Part shown: in pieces, positions 57,633 to 64,000 of the stretch
Layout of the letters: each line of letters starts with the position of its first letter
Numbering within the stretch: the first letter of the stretch is position 1
Source: Ruegeria arenilitoris
GTDB lineage: Bacteria; Pseudomonadota; Alphaproteobacteria; Rhodobacterales; Rhodobacteraceae
Assembly (NCBI RefSeq): GCF_013030265.1
Contig: NZ_WPZQ01000016.1
Location: forward strand, 1-64,000
Reading direction: 5' to 3'
DNA: 64,000 nucleotides
The notes under the pieces: model-generated
Databases searched by the model: none
Told to the model about the DNA's origin: nothing
The model's input: the letters and a program-made list of their open reading frames with translations, nothing else
Translations under genes and position numbers: made by a program

Positions 57633-57659
57633 GGCCGGGCACCCCTGCCCGGCCCTTTT
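57633..57659 (+). terminator. Terminator-like hairpin between ybaB and recR
   Basis: GGCCGGGCA (57633-57641) pairs with TGCCCGGCC (57646-57654) around CCCC, followed by CTTTT. The short T-run suggests partial termination, since recR starts 15 bp later. Confidence 0.65.
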
Positions 57660-57674
57660 GCAGGAGCGCAAGCC

Positions 57675-58268
57675 GTGAGCTCGAACAGCGACATCGACAA
57701 TCTGATCGACCTGATGGCAAAACTGCCGGGCCTCGGGCCACGCTCGGCCCGTCGTGCAGTCCTGCATCTGATCCGCAAACGCGCCCTTCTGCTCACCCCC
57801 CTCTCGGACGCGATGCAACAAGTGGCCGTCACTGCGCGTGAATGCCTGAATTGCGGCAATGTGGGCACCACCGATATCTGTGATATCTGCGATAGCGAAG
57901 ACCGCGCGACCGGAGAGCTCTGTGTGGTCGAGGACGTCGCTGATCTCTGGGCGATGGAGCGAGCCGGGGTATTCAAAGGCCGCTATCACGTTCTGGGCGG
58001 AACTCTTTCTGCACTGGACGGCGTCGGACCGGACGAATTGCGCATCCCCCGCCTCAAGGACCGGGTTCTGGCCGAGGGGGTTTCCGAAGTCATTCTGGCG
58101 CTGAACGCCACCGTAGATGGCCAGACCACCGCCCACTACATCGCGGACCAATTGGAGGGTCAGGTGCGCCTGACTTCACTGGCACAGGGTGTACCGATTG
58201 GCGGAGAGCTGGATTATCTGGATGACGGGACGATTACTGCTGCGCTGAGGGCGCGGAAAGAGCTCTGA
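57675..58268 (+). CDS. recR: Recombination mediator RecR
   Basis: The 197-residue protein starts at a GTG with AGGAGC about eight bases upstream. It has the helix-hairpin-helix [11 protein letters not shown], the zinc finger C57-LN-C60, C69-DI-C72, and the Toprim segment [15 protein letters not shown]. RecR acts with RecO to load RecA on gapped DNA. It lies after dnaX-ybaB, as in most bacteria. Confidence 0.97.
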   Translation: MSSNSDIDNLIDLMAKLPGLGPRSARRAVLHLIRKRALLLTPLSDAMQQVAVTARECLNCGNVGTTDICDICDSEDRATGELCVVEDVADLWAMERAGVFKGRYHVLGGTLSALDGVGPDELRIPRLKDRVLAEGVSEVILALNATVDGQTTAHYIADQLEGQVRLTSLAQGVPIGGELDYLDDGTITAALRARKEL

Positions 58269-58338
58269 GCATTGCAATAAGACAGCAAACGGAACGCGTT
58301 CGCCTGTTCCGGTTGCACACCAGTCTCTCTTCTATTTG

Positions 58339-58836
58339 TTAGGTGTAAGCGCCCGACGAATAGGTCAATTCATACGAATGGCTGTAAATCTCGAAGACGA
58401 TGCCAAAAGGGTCTTCAACGTAGACCATACGATAGGGTTTCTCTCCGGGATAATAGTATCGGATCGGCATCCGTTGTTTGCCACCTGCTGCAACAATTTT
58501 TTCTACTAGGCCTTCAACATCCGGGTCCTGGACGCAAAAATGGAACGTGCCATTCTGGCGAAAGTCGATATTGTTTTCCGGTACATAGTTCCCGTGAAAT
58601 TCAAAAAGCTCGAACCCGATGCGATCAGCGGTCGCCAGATGCGCAATACGCAGTTTTTTCCATTCCGGGCCAAACACATCAGTGCACATAACACCGATAT
58701 CCGTATCATCCTCTACCACGTCTGTTGGCGGCATGATTACGTAAAAACCAAGGACTTCGGAATAGAACTTTACAGCCTCGTCAACGTTTGGGACTGACAA
58801 GCCGATGTGAGAGAATGTTCTTGGATGTTGCGGCAT
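58339..58836 (-). CDS. VOC-family (glyoxalase/dioxygenase fold) protein
   Basis: The 165-residue protein has paired beta-alpha-beta-beta-beta modules. The first is FSHIGLSVPNVDEAVKFYSE and the second is FHFCVQDPDVEGLVEKIVAA, ending YVEDPFGIVFEIYSHSYE. Metal-ligand candidates are His10 in the first strand, a His in the second module and the Glu in VFEIYS. The substrate is unknown. GGAGC before the ATG supports the start. It is monocistronic. Confidence 0.87.
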   Translation of the reverse strand: MPQHPRTFSHIGLSVPNVDEAVKFYSEVLGFYVIMPPTDVVEDDTDIGVMCTDVFGPEWKKLRIAHLATADRIGFELFEFHGNYVPENNIDFRQNGTFHFCVQDPDVEGLVEKIVAAGGKQRMPIRYYYPGEKPYRMVYVEDPFGIVFEIYSHSYELTYSSGAYT

Positions 58837-59033
58837 GGTTTGCTCCTTGGTTTATGGAGCGAAAACTATTGTGCCACTGCCTGGTTTCAAGCGCCTGCCC
58901 GGCGCGACATAGCCGGGTTCCGCCCTGCACATAGGTCTTCTTTCTCGACCGTATTATCCGAGATTGGTCTTTGCCTCCTGCATGCGACGTGTACTATGCC
59001 TGTGACCCTATCCATTTGATATTGGAAACAGTT

Positions 59034-59522
59034 ATGACCCGCCTTCTCGCCATCACATTCGCCGCCTTCACCGCAACTGCCGCTCTTTCACAAGAACTCA
59101 TCGACAAGGGATTTGTCGAAGGCTGGAACATCATGATGGATCCCGCGCTTGGGAACGGGTGCCTGATCCAGACGATCTATCAGGATCTCTCGGTGGTGCG
59201 CTTGGGCTATGACGCGCTGGACAATCGCGGGTATTTCACCGTCTACAACAAGGCTTGGGGCGATATTGAGCCAGGGCAGAGCTACCCGATCCGGTTCGAG
59301 TTGGACGGCAAGAGCTTTGACGCCACCGCCATCGGATTCAAACAGGACCGTGTGCCGGGCGCGACGGTATTCTTCACCGACCGGAATTTCGTCAATGCGA
59401 TTGCGCAGAACAAGACGATGACCGTTTTCAACCCGGCGGGTGAACGTGTGATGGCAATCGACCTCAAAGGCACTGCCAAGGCGCTGGACTACGCACGCGA
59501 TTGCCAAAACAAGAAGCTCTAA
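59034..59522 (+). CDS. Secreted protein of unknown function
   Basis: The start MTRLLAITFAAFTATAALSQ (162 residues) gives a signal peptide with cleavage likely after ALS. The mature part is about 143 residues, beta-rich (LGYDALDNRGYFTVYNKAWG), with two cysteines (GNGCLIQ and ARDCQNK) that could form a disulphide. I do not recognise the family. It ends in a three-base overlap with the convergent RNase T2 gene. Confidence 0.72.
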   Translation: MTRLLAITFAAFTATAALSQELIDKGFVEGWNIMMDPALGNGCLIQTIYQDLSVVRLGYDALDNRGYFTVYNKAWGDIEPGQSYPIRFELDGKSFDATAIGFKQDRVPGATVFFTDRNFVNAIAQNKTMTVFNPAGERVMAIDLKGTAKALDYARDCQNKKL

Positions 59523-60160
59523 CGAATCGGATCGAACAGCGCATCCTTGGCCGTGCAGTCGCGGATGACATCGCGGCCGCAGGGTACCGGCTCAAGGTCG
59601 CGCGAGAGGCATAGACGGACCTCCTCGATATAGCCTTGCTTACAGGTGATCGTGATCATGTCGCGCTCCAAATCCGGGTTGGATTTCAGAAACGCGTCCT
59701 CGACAACCGATGCCGGAAGTTTGACCGACGTGTCCAGCTGACGGAACACGGGCGGGCGTTCGACGCCCAGATAGGCCTGACGAGACAGGGCAAAATAGTC
59801 GGTTGCGCTGAGACCGGAGCATGTACCGTGTTTCTTCCACTGATGCCAGGCAAGACCGGAACTTCCCTGAATGTCTTCCATTTCCCGCGTCATGCGCCGG
59901 GTTGGCGGCGCCTCGGACGTACGACAGAACGCAGGCCAGCCTTGGTGGTATTGCGGCCAGAGACCGTGCAGGATCCAACCGTGATCATGCCGGTCGTCGC
60001 ATTGATCAGATCCTCGCGCATCCCCTTCACGGGCGCACCAGTTGGGTGACCAGCTCAGCGACAGGACATAGTAGTCGAACTGGCCAGCCTTTTCGCCATC
60101 TGCCAGCGCAGACATTGCGCTAAACGCCCCTAAAATGAGCCCGCAAAACACCTGACGCAT
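59519..60160 (-). CDS. Ribonuclease T2 family protein
   Basis: The start MRQVFCGLILGAFSAMSALA (213 residues) has GAGG close upstream and encodes a signal peptide; the open frame continues 123 codons further upstream without family sequence. Both catalytic segments are present: HGLWP at 65-69 and WHQWKKHGTC at 105-114. Several cysteines fit disulphides. The protein should be a periplasmic or secreted endoribonuclease giving 2',3'-cyclic phosphates, perhaps for nutrient scavenging. Confidence 0.93.
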   Translation of the reverse strand: MRQVFCGLILGAFSAMSALADGEKAGQFDYYVLSLSWSPNWCAREGDARGSDQCDDRHDHGWILHGLWPQYHQGWPAFCRTSEAPPTRRMTREMEDIQGSSGLAWHQWKKHGTCSGLSATDYFALSRQAYLGVERPPVFRQLDTSVKLPASVVEDAFLKSNPDLERDMITITCKQGYIEEVRLCLSRDLEPVPCGRDVIRDCTAKDALFDPIR

Positions 60161-60290
60161 TCGCCTCTTCCCTTCTTGCTTTGGCGCGACTATATACAGC
60201 CCAAGTTCCCCGACAACGGAAACCTGCCCCAAAACCACGGGGCCGCCGAATTCCGGCGACGGGACAGATGTATTTATAGGAGACGGGCTG

Positions 60291-61055
60291 ATGGCAAAAC
60301 CGCTTATGGCCAAGGCAACAGCCGTATGGCTGGTGGACAACACCACGATCAGCTTCAAGCAGATCGCGGATTTCGTGGGCATGCACGAGCTTGAGGTGCA
60401 AGGCATCGCAGACGGTGATGTGGCCGCTGGCGTGAAAGGCTTCGACCCGATTGCCAACAACCAGCTGACGCAGGAAGAGATTGACTCCGCGCAGGGCAAC
60501 CCGCTGCACAAGCTGAAGCTCAAGTTCAACCCGTCGGCCGCTGGTGAAGAAAAGCGTCGTGGCCCGCGTTATACTCCGCTGTCCAAGCGTCAGGACCGTC
60601 CGAACTCGATCCTGTGGCTGGTCAAGTTCCACCCGGAACTGAGCGACGGTCAGATCGCCAAGTTGGTAGGCACAACCAAGCCGACCATCCAGTCGATCCG
60701 TGAGCGCACACATTGGAACATCGCCAACATGCAGCCCATCGATCCGGTTGCTCTGGGCCTGTGTAAGCAGTCCGAGCTGGACGCGGTTGTTCAAAAGGCT
60801 GCTGCCAAGAAAGCTGCCGAAGGTGGCGTGATGAGCGATGATGAACGTCGTCGTCTGGTATCCACCGAGCAATCGCTCGAGATGGATGCAGCGCCGAAAA
60901 TCCCGACCGCGATCGAAGGCCTAGAGACATTCTCGCTATCTGAGGACAGTGACGAAGAACAAAAGGACGATGAACCGATCATCGATGCCGACAGCTTCTT
61001 CAACCTGCCTAAAGGCGGCGGCGAAGAAGACGAAGAAGACGATCTGCGCAACTAA
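60291..61055 (+). CDS. TrcR-like cell-cycle transcriptional regulator (DUF1013)
   Basis: The 254-residue protein starts MAKPLMAKATAVWLVDNTTI and carries the DUF1013 core with TISFKQIADFVGMHELEVQG and LSDGQIAKLVGTTKPTIQSI, two helix-turn-helix-like repeats. The C-terminal tail is very acidic (EDSDEEQKDDEP and GGGEEDEEDD). The family occurs in alphaproteobacteria and includes a CtrA-linked regulator, TrcR. A strong terminator follows. Confidence 0.87.
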   Translation: MAKPLMAKATAVWLVDNTTISFKQIADFVGMHELEVQGIADGDVAAGVKGFDPIANNQLTQEEIDSAQGNPLHKLKLKFNPSAAGEEKRRGPRYTPLSKRQDRPNSILWLVKFHPELSDGQIAKLVGTTKPTIQSIRERTHWNIANMQPIDPVALGLCKQSELDAVVQKAAAKKAAEGGVMSDDERRRLVSTEQSLEMDAAPKIPTAIEGLETFSLSEDSDEEQKDDEPIIDADSFFNLPKGGGEEDEEDDLRN

Positions 61056-61074
61056 CGCGTTATGTGGCTCTGAT

Positions 61075-61108
61075 CTTTCCAGGTCGGAGCCATTTTTTCA
61101 CAGGATTG
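61075..61108 (+). terminator. Intrinsic terminator after the TrcR-like gene
   Basis: TGGCTCTGA (61075-61083) pairs with TCGGAGCCA (61094-61102), 9 bp with one wobble and a ten-base loop, followed by six T. Confidence 0.85.
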
Positions 61109-61110
61109 CC

Positions 61111-61500
61111 ATGCTGAACATTCTGTCTGCGATCTTTGGCCCGCATCGCGCCGTTTCGATCTATGCATTCGTCAAGACCAAAGGGCTTGCCATAGCTGGC
61201 GGTCTGGGATTGATCGTGATCGCGGTTGGTTTGCTGGTGCTGAATGATGACGGCAAGCATGAGCATGATGCATTCATGACCGTCGATGTTCTCACAGCCA
61301 CTCCGATCAACGGTGATCTCAAGAATGGCGTCATTGCTTCGGTCAGGCTGCCGGACGGCACAGCAACTTCGATAACCGCTACCGAAGCACCCATTGCGCA
61401 ATCGGTTGGAACCAGCGCCTGTATCGAAAAACGGGTTTACGTTGAAAGCGGCGAGCCCCGCTATCGGTTCAAACTGCCGCGTTATTGCGAAGCGAGCTAA
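61111..61500 (+). CDS. Small membrane-anchored protein of unknown function
   Basis: The start MLNILSAIFGPHRAVSIYAF gives 129 residues; the frame is open further upstream only because it overlaps the TrcR-like gene. One membrane helix (about 26-44, IAGGLGLIVIAVGLLVL) is followed by a domain with DVLTATPINGDLKNGVIASV and a C-terminal EPRYRFKLPRYCEAS. Two cysteines lie near the C terminus. Family not recognised. It sits between two terminators, so a promoter must overlap the end of the first. Confidence 0.65.
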   Translation: MLNILSAIFGPHRAVSIYAFVKTKGLAIAGGLGLIVIAVGLLVLNDDGKHEHDAFMTVDVLTATPINGDLKNGVIASVRLPDGTATSITATEAPIAQSVGTSACIEKRVYVESGEPRYRFKLPRYCEAS

Positions 61501-61519
61501 GTCAAAACCGCTACCAATG

Positions 61520-61553
61520 AAGAACGCCCGGCGCATCCGCCGGGCGTTCTTTT
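61520..61553. terminator. Bidirectional intrinsic terminator
   Basis: A 13-bp perfect stem (61521-61533 with 61538-61550) with a CATC loop. TTTACTC follows on the plus strand, and a TTCAT stretch follows on the minus strand. It separates the membrane-protein gene from the convergent permease gene. Confidence 0.85.
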
Positions 61554-61557
61554 ACTC

Positions 61558-62589
61558 TCAGATCATCTGGAACAGAATTCCAGCCACGATCGCGCCAGAG
61601 ATGCCAAGCCCCAGATAGGTCGCAAACACCCTAGGTTTGACCAGGGACCAGACCGCGGCCATTGCCGGGATGGAGCTGACAGCGCCTGCCACCATGAAGG
61701 ACATAGCAGCGCCTGCACTCATGCCCTGTTCCATCAGACCAGCCAGCAAGGGCGGCGCGACATAGGAGTTGAGGTAAGCAGGCATCCCAACCAGCGCAGC
61801 GATCACGATTGGAACAAGGCCTTCACCTCCGACAACTCTTGCGATCAGGTCCGCCGGAACGTAGCTGACAAGCAGAGCTTCAAGCACATAGGCCAGTGCA
61901 AGCCACTTGAGCAGGAACAGTCCGTTGTGCACAAACTCACTCCGGAAACGTGCACGACGTTCGGGTTCTTGCCAGAACTTCCAGTGTGGTTTGTCATCCT
62001 TTTTCGGACCACAGCCGCAACAACCGGCAGGTTTGTACACGCGCAGCGGCTGGGCAAAGGCACCCTGACGCATCAGAAAGCGCACGACAAATCCGCCAAA
62101 CAATCCCAATGCTACCGCCGCGATTGCTTTGCCGATTGCAAACGGCCACCCCAGCGCACCAGCGGTGATGAGCAAGGTTGGCGGGTCAATCAAAGGTGAA
62201 CTGAGCCAAAAGGCCATAACGGCAGACAACGGCGCCCCTAGCGCAAGTAAGCCGGCGATGAACGGAATGACTTCACAGGAACAGAACGGTGCGAGCCCGC
62301 CAAAAAGAGCAGCCAGGAAAATCATCCGCGTTTCCCGTCCCTCAAAAGCCCGCGCGACCATAACCTCGGCGCCGGTGGCCTTGAGGTAAGAGAGTAGCAG
62401 TACGGCAAACAGAATGTACTGACCCGTATGTGCCAGTGCCTTGCCCGCAAAGGTCACGACCTCGGTCCAGTTGCCGGGATCAAGAACCGCTACCGCAGCA
62501 AGAATTGCGACGATCAATGCCCATGGTGTCTTGAGCAGGTCCAGGACACTCTTGGACATCGCTCTTGGGTTTTGCGTTAACTCAGCCAT
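61558..62589 (-). CDS. ArsP/DUF318-type permease
   Basis: The 343-residue inner-membrane protein has about eight to ten helices. The family hallmark FCSCEVIPFIAGLLALGAP has Cys103-Ser-Cys105, and a second copy-like region reads GMPAYLNSYVAPPLLAG. A central cytoplasmic loop carries CCGCG (Cys190, 191, 193). Relatives include methylarsenite exporters (ArsP) and the YraQ group. It overlaps the ArsR regulator gene by eight bases, so metal or metalloid control is likely. Confidence 0.86.
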   Translation of the reverse strand: MAELTQNPRAMSKSVLDLLKTPWALIVAILAAVAVLDPGNWTEVVTFAGKALAHTGQYILFAVLLLSYLKATGAEVMVARAFEGRETRMIFLAALFGGLAPFCSCEVIPFIAGLLALGAPLSAVMAFWLSSPLIDPPTLLITAGALGWPFAIGKAIAAVALGLFGGFVVRFLMRQGAFAQPLRVYKPAGCCGCGPKKDDKPHWKFWQEPERRARFRSEFVHNGLFLLKWLALAYVLEALLVSYVPADLIARVVGGEGLVPIVIAALVGMPAYLNSYVAPPLLAGLMEQGMSAGAAMSFMVAGAVSSIPAMAAVWSLVKPRVFATYLGLGISGAIVAGILFQMI

Positions 62590-62890
62590 CGTTTGCGGCC
62601 TTTCCCACTTCGTCGGCGCAGCATTCGCTCAGGATGAACTGTGCCAGATTTCTCAGTTCGTCAAAGCAGGCACGATTGATCGTGCTGCGTCCGACTTTTT
62701 CTTGTTCAACAACACCACCTGCCGCCAAGAACCGCAGATGATGGGCCAGTGTTGATGGTGCGATACCCGTTCGGCTTTGGATCTCGCCGACGGTCAGGCC
62801 CGTTTGCCCGGCACGCACCAGTGTCTTGAGGACCTGCAGCCTGGCTTCTGAACCCATGGCCGAAAATCCCGCGGCGGCTGTTTCCCACAT
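62582..62890 (-). CDS. ArsR/SmtB-family repressor
   Basis: The 102-residue winged-helix protein starts MWETAAAGFSAMGSEARLQV. The recognition helix reads RTGIAPSTLAHHLRFLAAGG, and the wing EQEKVGRSTINRA. A C-terminal CC pair (SECCADE) may be the inducer site, because the usual CVC site in the helix is absent. It probably represses itself and the permease through the inverted repeat at 62902. Confidence 0.9.
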   Translation of the reverse strand: MWETAAAGFSAMGSEARLQVLKTLVRAGQTGLTVGEIQSRTGIAPSTLAHHLRFLAAGGVVEQEKVGRSTINRACFDELRNLAQFILSECCADEVGKAANDG

Positions 62891-62901
62891 TGCATTTCTC
62901 C

Positions 62902-62925
62902 ATTAAACTAGATTTATGGTTTAAT
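62902..62925. promoter_or_regulatory. Candidate ArsR operator
   Basis: ATTAAAC (62902-62908) and GTTTAAT (62919-62925) are perfect inverted 7-mers 10 bases apart, 12 bp upstream of the repressor start. The AT-rich spaced dyad is typical for this family. Confidence 0.6.
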
Positions 62926-63026
62926 AGTTATTTTAAATTCCAATGTCAACGAACCGCTCAAAGATTTCTCAGACTTTCGGGTTAAGTCCAGATTGCCCCC
63001 AACATAAGTCCACCCTATAACGAGGC

Positions 63027-64000
63027 ATGGGGATTTCGGTCGATACATTCTTTCTAAAGCCTGATGGTCAAGGCACCTTGCAGGCACAAATCCAACAGAT
63101 GATAGCCGAAGGCATCCTGTCGGGGCGCTTTCATGTAGGTGAAAAGCTGCCCTCGTCACGAAAATTGGCGGCACATCTGGGTGTCAGCAGGATCACCGTC
63201 ACCTTGGCCTATACCGAGCTGCTGGCTAACGACTATCTGACCGCCAAGGGACGGTCTGGGTACTATGTTTCCCAAAATGCACCGGTACCTCCCAAGTACA
63301 CGCCGTTGCAACGCGGTGAGGAAACAGTCGACTGGACCAGAACACTGGCCCGTCAGTTTTCGGACGGCGATGTCTTGTCCAAGCCGTTGGATTGGCGCGA
63401 CTATCGTTATCCGTTCATCTATGGCCAGGCAGACCGGAGCCTGTTCGATCATGCCAACTGGCGCCTTTGCGCCGTTCGGGCACTGGGTCACAAAGATTTC
63501 GATTCACTGACCGGGGACTACGTGGATCAGGATGATCCATTGTTGGTTGAGTTCATCGCCCGCCACACGCTGCCAAGACGTGGAATTGCCGCCCGGCCCG
63601 AAGAAATCCTGATCACGTTGGGCGCACAAAATGCGCTCTGGCTGGCGTCCCGGATCCTGTTGGATCGCGGTCGCAAAGCCGCAATCGAAGATCCCTGTTA
63701 CTATGCTTTGCGCGAGTTGTTGCACCGGTCGAATTGCGAAACGACCGCGTTGCGTGTGGACAAGGACGGGTTGCCGCCGGATGACATCCCGGATGGAACC
63801 GACGTCATTTTCACGACGCCCAGCCATCAGTGTCCTACCACATCGACCATGCCTGTGGATCGCCGACACGACCTACTGAAACGCGCGCGCGATCTGGACG
63901 CAATGATTGTCGAAGACGACTATGAATTTGAGATGGCCTTTTTGGGCGCACCGTCGCCGGCATTGAAATCGCTCGACCGGGATGGTCGGGTGGTCTACGT
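63027..64000 (+). CDS. MocR-type PLP-dependent transcriptional regulator, 3' end beyond window
   Basis: The 324 codons present begin MGISVDTFFLKPDGQGTLQA. An N-terminal GntR-type winged helix (about 20-85) includes LPSSRKLAAHLGVSRITVTL and is followed by GYYVS. A linker leads to a class I aminotransferase-like domain starting near 140, with LITLGAQNALWLASRIL, TPSHQCPTTSTM and VEDDYEFEM (the PLP aspartate region). The catalytic lysine lies outside the window. The TPSHQCPT segment resembles TauR-like members. Effector and target are unknown. It is divergent from the ArsR gene. Confidence 0.9.
   Translation, partial: MGISVDTFFLKPDGQGTLQAQIQQMIAEGILSGRFHVGEKLPSSRKLAAHLGVSRITVTLAYTELLANDYLTAKGRSGYYVSQNAPVPPKYTPLQRGEETVDWTRTLARQFSDGDVLSKPLDWRDYRYPFIYGQADRSLFDHANWRLCAVRALGHKDFDSLTGDYVDQDDPLLVEFIARHTLPRRGIAARPEEILITLGAQNALWLASRILLDRGRKAAIEDPCYYALRELLHRSNCETTALRVDKDGLPPDDIPDGTDVIFTTPSHQCPTTSTMPVDRRHDLLKRARDLDAMIVEDDYEFEMAFLGAPSPALKSLDRDGRVVY

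Noticed and set aside
60949..61110. N-terminal extension of the small membrane protein into the TrcR-like gene
   Set aside because: The extension is the shifted reading of the acidic TrcR tail and crosses a terminator; the ATG at 61111 has its own AGGATT.

Overview
The window reads as chromosomal DNA of a marine alphaproteobacterium of the Rhodobacterales, most likely the Roseobacter group (Ruegeria/Phaeobacter-like). The support is the protein sequences themselves (RpoB, RpoC, FnrL, CcoNOQP and a TrcR/DUF1013 regulator), FnrL-type TTGAT-N4-ATCAA operators, a small alphaproteobacterial SRP RNA, and moderately high GC with TTGACA/TATAAT-like promoters. I saw no insertion sequence, prophage, CRISPR array, tRNA or rRNA.

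Region 1 (1-22 kb) is the translation/transcription core on the minus strand, in transcription order secE-nusG, rplK-rplA, rplJ-rplL-rpoB-rpoC, then rpsL-rpsG-fusA-tuf (tuf cut by the window edge). The usual contiguous cluster is broken up here. A secreted metallo-beta-lactamase-fold protein sits on the opposite strand between nusG and rplK, an aminoglycoside-phosphotransferase-fold kinase sits between rplA and rplJ, and an autotransporter, an EamA exporter and a rhamnosyltransferase-like gene sit between rpoC and rpsL. Strong intrinsic terminators follow nusG, rplA and rpoC, so the pieces are separate transcription units.

Region 2 (22-37 kb) is a microaerobic respiration block: ccoGHIS (cbb3 oxidase assembly and copper loading, with a 52-residue ccoS), ccoNOQP (the cbb3 oxidase), a divergent universal stress protein, fnrL and the anaerobic haem gene hemN. 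Three FNR-type operators lie upstream of ccoG, between ccoN and uspA, and between fnrL and hemN, which fits one O2-sensing circuit. Two LysR regulators, a 52-residue small protein and a serine-hydroxymethyltransferase-like PLP enzyme are interspersed.

Region 3 (37-49 kb) holds a degenerate EF-G paralogue, a yejABEF peptide importer, a membrane-anchored cytochrome c, prephenate dehydratase, a phosphotransferase-family gene interrupted by one in-frame amber codon, an acetyltransferase, an SRPBCC protein and NADH pyrophosphatase NudC.

Region 4 (49-64 kb) holds a 5'-nucleotidase-type phosphoesterase, the SRP RNA with its own promoter, rsgA, an alpha/beta hydrolase with a divergent TetR regulator and tandem operators, and a cobalamin riboswitch in front of an unrecognised cysteine-containing small protein. 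These are followed by a dual-specificity phosphatase, dnaX-ybaB-recR, a VOC-family protein, a secreted unknown protein, RNase T2, the trcR-like regulator, an ArsR/permease pair and a truncated MocR-type regulator.

The best candidates for something undescribed are the riboswitch-controlled cysteine protein, which has a terminator-like hairpin inside its reading frame; the G-domain-degenerate EF-G paralogue; and the MBL and kinase genes lodged in the ribosomal cluster. No obvious new multi-gene system (defence, secretion or biosynthetic) is visible. All family assignments come from reading the sequence and from memory; no searches were run.
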